Shown here: positions 11,015-20,275 of the stretch, piece after piece | How the letters are laid out: each line of letters begins with the position of its first letter | Numbering within the stretch: position 1 is the first letter of the stretch | From: Desulfobacterales bacterium | GTDB taxonomy: Bacteria > Desulfobacterota > Desulfobacteria > Desulfobacterales > JAAELO01 | Length of the DNA stretch: 64,000 bases | Reading direction: 5' to 3' | Assembly: GCA_024226555.1 (NCBI GenBank) | Contig: JAAELO010000054.1 | Coordinates: 16,241-80,240 of the forward strand | The notes under the pieces: model-generated | Told to the model about the DNA's origin: nothing | The model's database searches: none | The model's input: the letters and a program-made list of their open reading frames with translations, nothing else | Program-made: the position numbers and the translations under genes

Positions 11015-12829
11015 TTATGCAAATTGACCATCAATGAATGCGTAAGCAAACTCAGGAGCTTGATCTGCTGTTGTTCCATCTGGTAGTGTTAGATTTAGAG
11101 TTTGAACATTCATTGTATTTTTTGGTTCTAATTCCTCAGAAATCTTTTTGTCTTTCTCTTGTACGCTTGACCTATATGCATTAAGTATATCTTTTTTTGT
11201 TCCTCCAGCAGCTTTCACAGCTCTTACATCTGCGCCTGCACCCTCGGTTGCCAATTTTGATGGATCAACTTTTTTAGGTAATATCCCAAAGTATTGAAGT
11301 GTTCTTACTAGGTCATTGAACTCATCTTTAATATCTTTTAAAAACTTATCAGGGTTATTAAACATCTCATCCCACTGTAAGCCTATCCATTTTGATATTA
11401 GCCATAAGTCAACAAAGTGTTTGTAGATTCTGTTCACTGTCCACTGCATAGCATTCAAAGGCACTAACGCATCATCTAAACTGTCAAATGCATACTCTCG
11501 TATCTTTTTCCAACCATCACCAATAGTACCAACCAATTTTGCTATAGGAATTAGAAAAACTTTAAGAAATGCTGCACCCATCTTGACAAACGCCTTTAGA
11601 CCTAATCCCATTAAGCCCCAGAAGTCTTTAGTCTCTTCAAAAAAATCAGCACCCATTTTAAAGACTTCAGACATTGCTTCACCAAGACCACCTGCAAAAA
11701 AAGCATCCCCTGCTTCTCGCATTGTTTGATTGAATCTGGTTTGTTCTGCTTCTGTAGATTTCAAGGCTTTTGCATAAGCACCAGAAGCACGAATATCTTT
11801 TCTCAGGTATTTGGCGAAGTTAACTAATTCATTATTACCAACTGATCCAGCCTTAACAAGCTCCATGAATTGAGGAACTGTTTTTCCCATTGACTGAGCG
11901 AAAATACCCATTGCCGATGGCATACGATCTCCAAGTTGGAGCTTCAATTCTTCCATCATGACTTGGCCTTTACCCATCATCTGGGAAAAAGCTCTCATAA
12001 CACCTTGAGTATCATCAGTAGATAAACCAAATGCTCTTGATGCTTCAGAAGCTGCCATAAAGATCTCTTGAGAGTCTTCAAGTGCCATGTTAGACATACG
12101 ACCAGCAACACCAATCTTTGCATAACCATCTGCAAGAGCTAATACATCAACACCTAAATGCTTTGCAGTTTTTTGGAGGAAAGCCATCTGTTTAGTGCCA
12201 GCTTGTGCTGAACCAAAAGATGCTTGTAACTGAATTCTTAGATTTTCCCAAGTTTTACCATTACGGTATATCTCTCGTGTTAGCATTGTAACACCAGCAA
12301 CCATTGCAGCAATACGACCTTGCTTTAAAGCTGCCATGAACTTTTGAGTAACACTGGTAGCAGAGCGTGTTGATCTGGTATACTCTCTAACAGAATCAGT
12401 TGCTCCCTTGATCCTAACTTTTAAGATAGACCAAACTTGCCCTTGAACACGTAATTGTTGCTGTGATGTGATCGTAGCTTTTCTAAGATTAGCTTGGTAG
12501 CTCTCAACAGATTTAATTTGTTTCTGGATTTGAGCGTGTGCTGCTGCACCTCCCTTTATTTTCAAATCAATTCCAGCAGCCAATGTTCTTAATTTTTGTA
12601 ACTGTGCATTTGTTTGTTGAAGGAGAGTTAATTTTCTAGCGTTGAGTAGATCAAGATCAGCGCCTTTTTTCTGGCGAGTTTGCTTAGGCTGTTTTGCCGT
12701 TGGGTCAACTGCTGTTTGAGTTTTTTTCCCAAGATTTTGAATTTTGTCTTCAAGGTCTTTGATACCCTTGTTGACTTTTTTTGCACTCCATCCAATCTCA
12801 AGAGTGTAATCATTAATTGTTGTTGCCAT
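11015..12829 (-). CDS. Tail tape-measure protein
   Basis: 604 aa. N-terminal ~120 residues are helical coiled-coil; the middle (DVLALADGYAKIGVAGRMSN ... GQVMMEELKLQLGDRMPSAM) is the tape-measure N-terminal core domain. Hydrophobic segments around residues 385-450 (LGLKAFVKMGAAFLKVFLIPIAKLVG) could insert in the membrane. The length implies a fairly short tail, near 90 nm by the usual ~1.5 A per residue rule. The start overlaps the chaperone frame-shifted ORF by 17 bases. Confidence 0.9.
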   Translation of the reverse strand: MATTINDYTLEIGWSAKKVNKGIKDLEDKIQNLGKKTQTAVDPTAKQPKQTRQKKGADLDLLNARKLTLLQQTNAQLQKLRTLAAGIDLKIKGGAAAHAQIQKQIKSVESYQANLRKATITSQQQLRVQGQVWSILKVRIKGATDSVREYTRSTRSATSVTQKFMAALKQGRIAAMVAGVTMLTREIYRNGKTWENLRIQLQASFGSAQAGTKQMAFLQKTAKHLGVDVLALADGYAKIGVAGRMSNMALEDSQEIFMAASEASRAFGLSTDDTQGVMRAFSQMMGKGQVMMEELKLQLGDRMPSAMGIFAQSMGKTVPQFMELVKAGSVGNNELVNFAKYLRKDIRASGAYAKALKSTEAEQTRFNQTMREAGDAFFAGGLGEAMSEVFKMGADFFEETKDFWGLMGLGLKAFVKMGAAFLKVFLIPIAKLVGTIGDGWKKIREYAFDSLDDALVPLNAMQWTVNRIYKHFVDLWLISKWIGLQWDEMFNNPDKFLKDIKDEFNDLVRTLQYFGILPKKVDPSKLATEGAGADVRAVKAAGGTKKDILNAYRSSVQEKDKKISEELEPKNTMNVQTLNLTLPDGTTADQAPEFAYAFIDGQFA

Positions 12830-13079
12830 CCTTCCTAAGCCTCAAATTTTCTTTGTGCTGATCAAGATCACTAGCCGCATCTAAAAATTCTAGTATCTGT
12901 ATATTCTGTTTATGACGTGAGAATTCACGCATTGAAAATGAATACTTCAAATCTAGAAAAGACTCAGTACAATATTTAGAGTTAGATACTCCATATATGA
13001 ACAAGTCTTCTGGCGCTAGAGTAGATTTCTTTTCAACGATTAGCCTAGCTCTGTCTGAACTTCTTCTTTTGGCGGAGTT
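12813..13079 (-). CDS. Frameshift extension of the tail assembly chaperone (T part of G/GT)
   Basis: The -1 frame relative to the chaperone gene is open from upstream of 13079 to a stop at 12813, overlapping the end of the chaperone gene and the first 17 bases of the tape-measure gene. The ORF track gives a TTG start at 13004, but no good ribosome binding site precedes it. This is the standard architecture of a programmed -1 shift producing a long chaperone. A candidate slip site is the A-run in CCA AAA GAA GAA near 13068; it is not a perfect heptamer. Confidence 0.6.
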   Translation of the reverse strand, partial: NSAKRRSSDRARLIVEKKSTLAPEDLFIYGVSNSKYCTESFLDLKYSFSMREFSRHKQNIQILEFLDAASDLDQHKENLRLRKDGNNN

Positions 13080-13510
13080 AATTGAGCTTGAAATTCCTTT
13101 ATATATGTCATAAGTCTTGCTTTCAAACTCACTTCCGTAAAAAGGCTACCATAGTTCTCCTTGATAGCTTCAGATAGGACGTTTACAAGTAAACCAAGTC
13201 TACCTTTAAAATATGATTCAAAATCAACAGGCACATCATTAGCCAAAAGATTTTGTAATAACTCTTTTATAATATCTAGAACATCAATATTACCAAGTTG
13301 ATTTTTCATATGTATTGCTATAGCTGCAAAGGTTTGATTGTCATCATAAAGATCATCTGACATCATCCCATCGAAAGCAGCTCCAGCCGCAGGTAAGCTC
13401 AATTTAACAATCTCTTGTCCTGTACAAAATGCACGAGAAGTGCATAGAAGTGTTAGTTTATAATCTGTATTGTCAATCCTGAATTCAACTACATCTCTAA
13501 CTGAAGTCAT
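13040..13510 (-). CDS. Tail assembly chaperone
   Basis: Start taken at MTSVRDVVEF (13510), which has GGAGGG in front; the longer track start places that site inside the gene. 156 aa, mostly helical after a small N-terminal beta domain (VEFRIDNTDYKLTLL). Lies between tail tube and tape measure, and its end overlaps an open -1 frame, as for lambda G/GT. Not a virion protein in known systems; it keeps the tape measure soluble during tail assembly. Confidence 0.75.
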   Translation of the reverse strand: MTSVRDVVEFRIDNTDYKLTLLCTSRAFCTGQEIVKLSLPAAGAAFDGMMSDDLYDDNQTFAAIAIHMKNQLGNIDVLDIIKELLQNLLANDVPVDFESYFKGRLGLLVNVLSEAIKENYGSLFTEVSLKARLMTYIKEFQAQLTPPKEEVQTELG

Positions 13511-13539
13511 ATTAACGCCCTCCATTTTTTATTAATATT

Positions 13540-14052
13540 TTAAAGTGATGATTGTGCAACCATCCCTGCAACGATAGCTGCTACTTCAATAGCAAATGTT
13601 GCATCATCTAATCCACGAGGAATAGATAAGAAGTCAATCTTCTCAGAATAGAATGTCCACTCATGTGTTTCTTGTTCAACACCTAACATAATTTCTGGTG
13701 CTGTCTTCAAGTAAGCATTACGTGCAATACATAAAACCGAACCTGAAGGATCAGAAACAGCAAAGTCAGCTTTAATAATTGCTGCTGTGTCTGCTTGATT
13801 ATTCTGATAAGCCAAGATGCCAGCTAACTGTCGTGTAGTTAATGATGTTTGCATCAACTCAACTTTGATAGTACCTGAACGATCAGGTGTGACACTGGTA
13901 GCTAATGAACCATCAGCTCCAATTGTTTCTGTAGTTAGGTCTGTATTGTAGGCAAAAGTAACGATATTATCGTTAGAGAAACCTTCCATATTTACTAGAC
14001 CCCAAGCACATGCGACTTCTCTTGCACTATATACGGGTAATGAATCGGCCAT
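13540..14052 (-). CDS. Tail tube protein (DUF3277-like)
   Basis: 170 aa. YSAREVACAWGLVNMEGFSND...IGADGSLATSVTPDRSGTIKVELMQTS and ...EVMLGVEQETHEWTFYSEKID-type C-terminus match the DUF3277 tube family. Adjacent to the sheath gene. Forms the inner tube through which DNA passes. A Shine-Dalgarno AAGGAG precedes the start. Confidence 0.87.
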   Translation of the reverse strand: MADSLPVYSAREVACAWGLVNMEGFSNDNIVTFAYNTDLTTETIGADGSLATSVTPDRSGTIKVELMQTSLTTRQLAGILAYQNNQADTAAIIKADFAVSDPSGSVLCIARNAYLKTAPEIMLGVEQETHEWTFYSEKIDFLSIPRGLDDATFAIEVAAIVAGMVAQSSL

Positions 14053-14062
14053 TATCTTCTCC

Positions 14063-15427
14063 TTAAACCTCTAATACGCCAGTAATATCTACTAACTGAA
14101 TTGCACCTGCCAAGGTAGCGTTGAATTCCAAACCGTCAAGAATACGTGTAACTTTCTCACTGGTTGGTATGTCTGCTGACTTAGGTACTGTTATTGTTAT
14201 AGGATCTGTTAGAAAATCCCTGTTCACTTTATAGTCATTCAATCTACGTTCAAGAGCGCCTGAAAATACATTAATACCTTTATCGGTATAAGGTACTTTT
14301 GTGCCTTGTTGGTTAGTTAGAATATCAAACATATCTGCTGTAATGTCTGATTTGAGATTATCTCTACCACGAATAATATCAATCCATTCATTACCAACAA
14401 CCTTACCTTCTCTGTTATATACAGTTGAACCAGTTATAGCTGCCCAATTTGAGTAACGATCTGCAAGGTTTTGTTGTTGAGTAGGTGTTAGTTTGACTCC
14501 ATCAGAATTCTTAGCTGCACTCACTGGAACTTGAATGTTAGCCCAAGTTATAGAGCCTGCATCAAATGGTAGGTTATATCCTAGCAAAGCACCTTCATTG
14601 AATGATGTGTCAGCTTCGTCATGCCACCAACCAATAGTACGCATATAACCACCTTCGGCAAGATAGCCAAGGATGTCACTTGTACTAGATGGATCTGAAC
14701 CGGGAGTGTATGTGGTAGTAATAGATTCTGAAGCCTCACTTCCGTAGAAGTAAAGTTTATCAAGTGATTCAATAAAAGTAGCCATTGCTACGATGTCAAC
14801 TAATGTATCATGCTGCTCCCAGAATAATGCATACCAATCATCATCGATAAGTTGTATCGCTGTTAGTCCTGTAACAGCATCTTCAACAGCAGTAGCTTCA
14901 ATACCTATATTAGTGAAATCACTTAGTATAAAGTCTTCTGTAGGATAAGTTGTAGCACGAGCAATAGTGAACGTATCACCATTATCAGTTAGTGTTACTG
15001 TTAGACCAGCACCATTAATCTGTGCAACCAAATTGTCAACTACATCTGCAACAGTATCACCACCAATAGTGGTATAGGTTGCATCTACTGTTGTACCAAC
15101 AAGGTCTGTCACAGTTAATGCAGTAGTTGTTCCTGTAACTACAGAGCCATCTACAGTAACAAGAGGTGAGATTATAGAGTCACCTATCAATCGACCAATT
15201 TTTAAATTGTCCACTGATGGTTCATTTGAAAACACAGATTGACCAGCTATAAATGCGTTAGATGTCGTTTGTGTATCTGCACCAATAGTAGTTGTACCTG
15301 TATAAGTGCGTACACGATCTGTGTAATAGTTGTGAGCCGTTAAGAAAAATGGCGTTCCAAAACCTGCGCGTTGGACACCAGATGTAGAAAGGCTGATTGA
15401 AACTAGAGCTATGTCTTGCAAAGCCAT
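14063..15427 (-). CDS. Contractile tail sheath protein (DUF3383-like)
   Basis: 454 aa. The N-terminus (ALVSISLSTSGVQRAGFGTPFFLTAH, in parts) and the C-terminal sheath fold (TDKGINVFSGALERRLNDYKVNRDFL ... ITVPKSADIP) fit the DUF3383 sheath family. Residues ~90-170 look like an inserted surface domain (VVTGTTTALTVTDLVGTTVDA). Shows that the phage is a myovirus. Confidence 0.87.
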   Translation of the reverse strand: MALQDIALVSISLSTSGVQRAGFGTPFFLTAHNYYTDRVRTYTGTTTIGADTQTTSNAFIAGQSVFSNEPSVDNLKIGRLIGDSIISPLVTVDGSVVTGTTTALTVTDLVGTTVDATYTTIGGDTVADVVDNLVAQINGAGLTVTLTDNGDTFTIARATTYPTEDFILSDFTNIGIEATAVEDAVTGLTAIQLIDDDWYALFWEQHDTLVDIVAMATFIESLDKLYFYGSEASESITTTYTPGSDPSSTSDILGYLAEGGYMRTIGWWHDEADTSFNEGALLGYNLPFDAGSITWANIQVPVSAAKNSDGVKLTPTQQQNLADRYSNWAAITGSTVYNREGKVVGNEWIDIIRGRDNLKSDITADMFDILTNQQGTKVPYTDKGINVFSGALERRLNDYKVNRDFLTDPITITVPKSADIPTSEKVTRILDGLEFNATLAGAIQLVDITGVLEV

Positions 15428-15467
15428 GTTTTACCTCATTTAGTTTGTTATTCCCGTTAGGGTAAAG

Positions 15468-16073
15468 TTAAGATGTAGTATCGACATGAATTATTATTGG
15501 ATCGGAATTTAACGAACCTGTTAGTTCCCCATCAATAATAACGTTTTCGATACTTTCTAGGTTCGGGTCAACGAACATATCATTTACCCTAATTGACATT
15601 TGGACGAAAGATGCTTCCAAAAAGTCAGTTTGTAAAAGTTCTGGTAGGATCTGAACTACTTCAACATCACCTAATGCAATGCCGCCAGTTCTTAGTAAGG
15701 CGATCATGTCATCTCTTCGGTATGCTGTTTTTAAGTTTTCTGCAATATCTATTGCTCTCAAACCTAACGTTGTATTACTACCGTAAATTGATACCTGCAA
15801 TTCAAGTGTTTTATGGGTTTGATAAGCAAACTCATCATCACCGTCATCATATGTAAGAGCTGTTAGATACCAATCAGTATCTTTACTTGTTAAAACATCT
15901 AGAACAGCATAAGGGTAATCTGGAATTGGATATTCTGGATTTGGTCTAGCATTAAAAACAATTCCATATGTTTCTTGAGTTGCTGGATTAGTTGTCTGTG
16001 TTAATAGATCGCCAATCGCCAATTTAACTGAATCTATAACAACCTTTCTTATTTCATTAAAGTCTAGAGCCAT
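15468..16073 (-). CDS. Neck terminator / tail terminator protein (gp12-like)
   Basis: 201 aa. The core ARPNPEYPIPDYPYAVLDVL ... KTLELQVSIYG ... GDVEVVQILPELLQTDFLEASFVQM is the phage neck terminator gp12-like pattern. It probably caps the tail before head joining. A C-terminal tail of ~25 residues extends past the core. Start overlaps the preceding stop by one base. Confidence 0.8.
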   Translation of the reverse strand: MALDFNEIRKVVIDSVKLAIGDLLTQTTNPATQETYGIVFNARPNPEYPIPDYPYAVLDVLTSKDTDWYLTALTYDDGDDEFAYQTHKTLELQVSIYGSNTTLGLRAIDIAENLKTAYRRDDMIALLRTGGIALGDVEVVQILPELLQTDFLEASFVQMSIRVNDMFVDPNLESIENVIIDGELTGSLNSDPIIIHVDTTS

Positions 16074-16579
16074 TATGTTTGCCTAACTTTACCGTCAAAA
16101 GATGTTCTGTAAGTGAAGTGGTATAATAGTTCGCCAGTTTCAAATAGTGGTGTTTGGTTGTTTGGTGCTTGAGGAAAATAAGCTGTATTGTTAAAAACAA
16201 CATGAGCCTGTTTTTTTGCAAACCAACCAACAGCATTTAATACATCTAGTGGATTGCCCTTTTTATCTAGTTTTTTAAACCAAGATTTCATAGCTCTTTT
16301 GTACTTCATAGAACCACGTAAGCCATAGAATGTTCGTTGTACTATATGCTCCATGAAAGGCATAGGTATTCTGAACGGCTGATCACTCAAAGGAAAATAA
16401 CCAAGCTCTAACGCTTGTGCCAAACCTGCATAAGTGTAGCTTCCAATTCCATCTGATCCTTTATGTTTTCCTTGACTTGCAAAATATCCTACTTCTGTTC
16501 CTTGACCATCAAGCTTCTTTATAGATGCCAACATACTGTCAAGTTTTTTTCCTTTCTTTTTTATCTTGACAGAAATCAC
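16073..16579 (-). CDS. HK97 gp10-like tail completion / neck protein
   Basis: 168 aa with GTG start behind AAAGGA. The N-terminus is basic (KIKKKGKKLDSMLASIKKLDG), followed by GYF...YAGLAQALELGY and a C-terminal PQAPNNQTPLFETGELLYHFTYR, matching gp10-like head-tail joining proteins. Lies just before the neck terminator, as expected. Confidence 0.72.
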   Translation of the reverse strand: MISVKIKKKGKKLDSMLASIKKLDGQGTEVGYFASQGKHKGSDGIGSYTYAGLAQALELGYFPLSDQPFRIPMPFMEHIVQRTFYGLRGSMKYKRAMKSWFKKLDKKGNPLDVLNAVGWFAKKQAHVVFNNTAYFPQAPNNQTPLFETGELLYHFTYRTSFDGKVRQT

Positions 16580-16597
16580 TTAAATATCCTTTTTAAA

Positions 16598-18295
16598 TCA
16601 TATTGCAACTACTGTATTCTTTACAGCTTGGTTCATAACTGTGCCGCCTTGAATACGGCTGTAATGGGCATACCTATCAGTGATAGTTAAGTCTGCTTTA
16701 GCTTCGGCAGAAGTATCATTGCCTGAATCTGTCAACGCTTGTGTTATGTTTGTAGCTTCAAACTCTATGCCTACTGCTGAGTCTTTCGTAGCTTTCCAGC
16801 TTATCCAATCCCCATACTCGACATCAGCACCAAAGTTTAATATTACGAACTTAGACCCAAAAGCTGTCGTGCTTTGTACTAAATTTACCCCCTTTAAATC
16901 AGTGGAGTTAACATAAACCCACAACCTATCTGTAGTGTCAGACCCAATCCCAAAACTTGGAGAACCAGTACCCTCAGCACCTAAGTATTGAAACTCGCCT
17001 TCCCAAATAAAATCATTTGCTGGATGTTCTTCAGCCGCAGGCCATACGTTACTATCGCCAACCGTTGTGCGTATTGTTATTACTTCTGCTTCAGTTTTTA
17101 AAGAAAGCGACCAATCAATAGTAAATACGTTAGAACTATCTCCAGTGTTTTCAAAGCCAGCTTGTGTAGCTACATCATCGGCCAATCCTGTAGGATTATA
17201 TATAACTTCATACTGTAGGCTTGAAACGTTTACATATCCTGTTATTCTAAGCTTAACATTGTTTGTTAGACTAGTATAAATGCAACCAACATCATTAGCA
17301 GTACAGTAAGAGTAATACTTACCTGTAACTCCGCTGCTTTGTAAATAACCTACTGTACCAATAGAACCGTTTGTAAATAACCCATTAGTCCAACCACCAG
17401 AAGTGTAATCACCTAAAACGGTAGCAGTAACACTGTTACTTGGAACTTCTCTAAAAGCGCCTTGTTCAATTAGGCTACTGATAGTGGGTTGGCAGGCGAC
17501 TCTTGTAGTGACAGCCCCTTCAGCTTTAACGTAGCTAGATAAACCGCCTTCACATAAGTTACCACCCCACGCGTAGTACTTTATAGTGCCACTGTCAGAA
17601 GCAAACCTAAGTCCTCCGTTGCCCGTTCCCGCAGACACAAAACTATCAACAACCGTAACAGCGGCATGGTATTCTGTTAGTCTCTCAATTCCATCGCCTA
17701 TAAGACTTAAATCAATCTCCCATGAGCCAAGTGGTGAGCCTGCTGTGTTTCTAAGTAAAGCTGTACCCGTTGAATAACTAGCATGTTTCTTAAAGAATAC
17801 GCTAGCGGCTAAGGCAACAGATGCGGAAAATGCGCCATTTGCTATTTGTCTTACATCGTCTACGCCATCAGCTCCAACCGTCAACTCAAACATATACAAG
17901 CCAGTTTTGGGGGAAGTCACTGTCGTAGTGTCTACCGTACCTGTGCCGCGCTCAAGCCATATTGCTTGAGTTAGGTCTTCTGTCCATTTCATTGTCTGCG
18001 TGGTGGCTATACCCTCAACTAGCATACTTTCACCAGTTATAATAGCAGCTCCACCGCTTGGATATGTAGTCATACTGGAATCTAACTGAACCACATTAGT
18101 TTCACTATCACGAATTGTTAGTACAGATGTTTCTTGATTAACCCATTCAAGAATTCCATAATCAAAGCTATAAAAAATAACAGCATCGTTAGGGATTATA
18201 GGTGATACACCACCCCATTCACCAAAATAGAATGGTGAAATACCAGATCTTAACTCTCTTAATTGAACTTGATCAACAACGGGTATAATCGCCAT
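16598..18295 (-). CDS. Structural protein with lectin-like domains inserted in the neck module
   Basis: 565 aa, unusual in a neck module. The first ~260 residues include a jelly-roll-like part (MKWTEDLTQAIWLERGTGTVD... ELTVGADGVDDVRQIANG) seen in phage carbohydrate-binding/decorating proteins; residues ~400-500 (FIWEGEFQYLGAEGTGSPSFGIGSD) resemble a concanavalin-like sandwich. I read it as a decoration or whisker/collar fibre; catalytic residues are not evident. Placement between head-completion and tail-completion genes suggests a collar location. Confidence 0.55.
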   Translation of the reverse strand: MAIIPVVDQVQLRELRSGISPFYFGEWGGVSPIIPNDAVIFYSFDYGILEWVNQETSVLTIRDSETNVVQLDSSMTTYPSGGAAIITGESMLVEGIATTQTMKWTEDLTQAIWLERGTGTVDTTTVTSPKTGLYMFELTVGADGVDDVRQIANGAFSASVALAASVFFKKHASYSTGTALLRNTAGSPLGSWEIDLSLIGDGIERLTEYHAAVTVVDSFVSAGTGNGGLRFASDSGTIKYYAWGGNLCEGGLSSYVKAEGAVTTRVACQPTISSLIEQGAFREVPSNSVTATVLGDYTSGGWTNGLFTNGSIGTVGYLQSSGVTGKYYSYCTANDVGCIYTSLTNNVKLRITGYVNVSSLQYEVIYNPTGLADDVATQAGFENTGDSSNVFTIDWSLSLKTEAEVITIRTTVGDSNVWPAAEEHPANDFIWEGEFQYLGAEGTGSPSFGIGSDTTDRLWVYVNSTDLKGVNLVQSTTAFGSKFVILNFGADVEYGDWISWKATKDSAVGIEFEATNITQALTDSGNDTSAEAKADLTITDRYAHYSRIQGGTVMNQAVKNTVVAI

Positions 18296-18303
18296 TACGA
18301 ACC

Positions 18304-18570
18304 TTACGAGTTATCTTGAACATTCACTTTAGAAGATCCAAGCGCCCAAGCACCTGTAGCACCAGCTTGAACAATTACATATCCATTCATTGGAATATTA
18401 ATACCATCTCTATCTGGTACTGTAGGTTCAGCTGCAACTACTGTAATTGTTACTGGTATGCTTCCTTTATTTTGTACAAGTAATTCAGTTCCAACATCTA
18501 ACCCTGACTCATCATATAAATCAGTATATGTGTCATTGTTTAGAAGAATATCGGGTAATGTATCGGCCAT
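18304..18570 (-). CDS. Small virion-associated protein
   Basis: 88 aa, beta-rich, acidic (DILLNNDTYTDLYDESGLDVG... GYVIVQAGATGAWALG). AAGGAA precedes the start. Similar short proteins sit beside fibre/decorating genes in phage structural operons; likely partner of the 565-aa protein downstream. No known domain recognised. Confidence 0.6.
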   Translation of the reverse strand: MADTLPDILLNNDTYTDLYDESGLDVGTELLVQNKGSIPVTITVVAAEPTVPDRDGINIPMNGYVIVQAGATGAWALGSSKVNVQDNS

Positions 18571-18594
18571 TTTCTTTCCTTAGATTTTTAAATT

Positions 18595-18990
18595 TTATGA
18601 GCCTTCAGGTTGTATCAACTGTAAGTAATACTCATTGTTATCAGCTAACAATCCGTAGCTTGTCCATAAACCCTTTCGGCAAACCTTGTAACTATTTCCA
18701 TCAATAACGCAAGTGTCGGGTAAGTTGTTATCGAACTGGTTAGTAGTTCTAAGGACATCTTTTGAGTAATATACAAAGTAGTCTTCTTCTCGAAATCCCT
18801 CTTCTAAACCAACACGATTTTGATATTTAGAAAATGGTTGAAGTGATCCAATTGTAGAAATTGTTTCGGTAGTTGTGGGTGTTACTATATTGCCGTACTC
18901 ATCCACATAAGTTTTATCTGTGTCACTTCCATATCTTGTAAAGTCGATAGAATGTGTTTCTAACAACGTTATACTTGTTTTTCCTACCAT
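18595..18990 (-). CDS. Probable head-tail stopper/adaptor
   Basis: 131 aa; DFTRYGSDTDKTYVDEYGNIVTP and IGSLQPFSKYQNRVGLEEGFREEDYFVYYSKDVLR give the pattern of short beta-barrel head closure (stopper) proteins. Position between the adaptor-like and tail-completion genes supports it. Assignment is by context and fold impression, not by a diagnostic motif. Confidence 0.55.
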   Translation of the reverse strand: MVGKTSITLLETHSIDFTRYGSDTDKTYVDEYGNIVTPTTTETISTIGSLQPFSKYQNRVGLEEGFREEDYFVYYSKDVLRTTNQFDNNLPDTCVIDGNSYKVCRKGLWTSYGLLADNNEYYLQLIQPEGS

Positions 18991-19002
18991 GCTTGCTCCC
19001 TG

Positions 19003-19560
19003 TTAACAGCAGCAGCCACTACCAACACCAAGCCCACATGTTCCGCATAAGTTAACTTCTATTGTTCCTAGAAATGCTAGTCCATTATTGTATCCACGAA
19101 AATAACCATTTTCCCATGTGATAGCATGACACGCTAACATTGCCGAGCTAAACCAACCAATACTAATTCCTGACTGACGTAGACCGTTATTGCAATAACC
19201 CCCTAAAAAGAAAAGAGGTAATCCATCTGCACCAGAACCTATAGGGGGATTTGCTTTGAGCCATTTACATGTATTTTTATAAGCTTGGTAACGTTCATTC
19301 CCATACTCTTCTACTTCGACTGCATTAACCCTCTCGCGGCTTCTAAGACCACTTTGAGCATAGTGTCTAACAATAATACTACAAGCGTAAATAGCAGCAA
19401 ACCACTCTGCGATTGACTCATCAACTTCAGTGTACATATCAAGGATTTGTTGATACATATTATCAGACATGATTGGGCAAGTTTTATCAAAGTCACCAAC
19501 TAAGGCACGTACAACATCAATGGAGTTTGTTAGATCCAGATTTATAATAGCATCTGTCAT
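19003..19560 (-). CDS. Probable head-tail adaptor (neck) protein
   Basis: 185 aa; helical N-terminus with VVRALVGDFDKTCPIMSDNMYQQILDMY (gp6/adaptor-like: short helical start followed by DxxxP). The C-terminal ~90 residues are Gly/Cys-rich and end in CGTCGLGVGSGCCC, which is odd for an intracellularly assembled neck protein and could bind metal or form disulphides. Overlaps the upstream small gene by one base. Confidence 0.55.
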   Translation of the reverse strand: MTDAIINLDLTNSIDVVRALVGDFDKTCPIMSDNMYQQILDMYTEVDESIAEWFAAIYACSIIVRHYAQSGLRSRERVNAVEVEEYGNERYQAYKNTCKWLKANPPIGSGADGLPLFFLGGYCNNGLRQSGISIGWFSSAMLACHAITWENGYFRGYNNGLAFLGTIEVNLCGTCGLGVGSGCCC

Positions 19561-19748
19561 TAGAAATCCTTATCTGATTCATTAACACTAAAAACCATGC
19601 GTGGTTTTACTTTTGCTAGTACCTTTTTGGTACTTGGCTTCCATCCCTGTTTTCTCATTGTACCATAAACAAATGCATCAGCTTCTTTACCACTCATACC
19701 TTTTCTTCTGGCTTCACTTCTTAACTTGCGTTCCATTTCAACAGGCAT
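19560..19748 (-). CDS. Small basic phage protein
   Basis: 62 aa, rich in Lys/Arg. The motif ARRKGMSGKEADAFVYGTMRK recurs in short proteins between head genes in many phages. No known function; may be a nucleic-acid binding or internal head protein. Confidence 0.6.
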   Translation of the reverse strand: MPVEMERKLRSEARRKGMSGKEADAFVYGTMRKQGWKPSTKKVLAKVKPRMVFSVNESDKDF

Positions 19749-19758
19749 AATATCTTCC

Positions 19759-20157
19759 TTAAACTACTATAGAAAATAGATTAGTTCCATCAGAGTATAA
19801 AGTTACTGAACCATAATCGGTAGATATTGTAATATCAGCACCACCATCAATAGTTGCAGTACCACCATCTACAATTAAATTATCAGATGAAGCATCACCA
19901 CCTTCATCTTTTACACTAAAGACAAAAGGTGCTTCTGGTGTACCTTTTGCAATTAAAGTATCAGAGGTTGTTAGAGTTGCACCCCCAGTGGTTGTAAAAG
20001 CATATAAAGTAGCATCACCAACTGTATCTGTATCTGTAGTTTCTGTAAATCCCAAGCGAGTAGCTACTGTGTTTACGATATTTTTAACGCGAGCTGACTC
20101 ACCTGTTGACCTATCAATGAGAGTTGTCACATAAAAATTGTCATGACTTGTTGCCAT
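19759..20157 (-). CDS. Short head-fibre-like protein sharing an anchor with the giant fibre
   Basis: 132 aa. The N-terminus MATSHDNFYVTTLIDRSTGES aligns with the first residues of the 2131-aa gene upstream (MATQDNLFISSLTDRTTGKS), so both probably dock at the same virion site. The C-terminal segment STDYGSVTLYSDGTNLFSI is a typical fibre-knob ending. I infer a short capsid or collar spike. Confidence 0.6.
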   Translation of the reverse strand: MATSHDNFYVTTLIDRSTGESARVKNIVNTVATRLGFTETTDTDTVGDATLYAFTTTGGATLTTSDTLIAKGTPEAPFVFSVKDEGGDASSDNLIVDGGTATIDGGADITISTDYGSVTLYSDGTNLFSIVV

Positions 20158-20184
20158 TTTTAAATTCCTTTTTTAATTAATACT

Positions 20185-20238
20185 TTATTTTGAGCCTTTA
20201 GAGCCTTTAGATTTCTTTTTCTTTGAACCACCTGACAT
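20185..20238 (-). CDS. 17-aa lysine/serine-rich micropeptide
   Basis: ATG at 20238 behind ACAAGGGAATG; the product is MSGGSKKKKSKGSKGSK. It fills the only gap between two fibre genes and is too short for the track. Similar Lys/Ser/Gly peptides occur in phage structural regions, but this could be a chance ORF. Confidence 0.4.
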   Translation of the reverse strand: MSGGSKKKKSKGSKGSK

Positions 20239-20275
20239 AATACATTCCCTTGTCGTAGACAATTTAATTTTTTAT

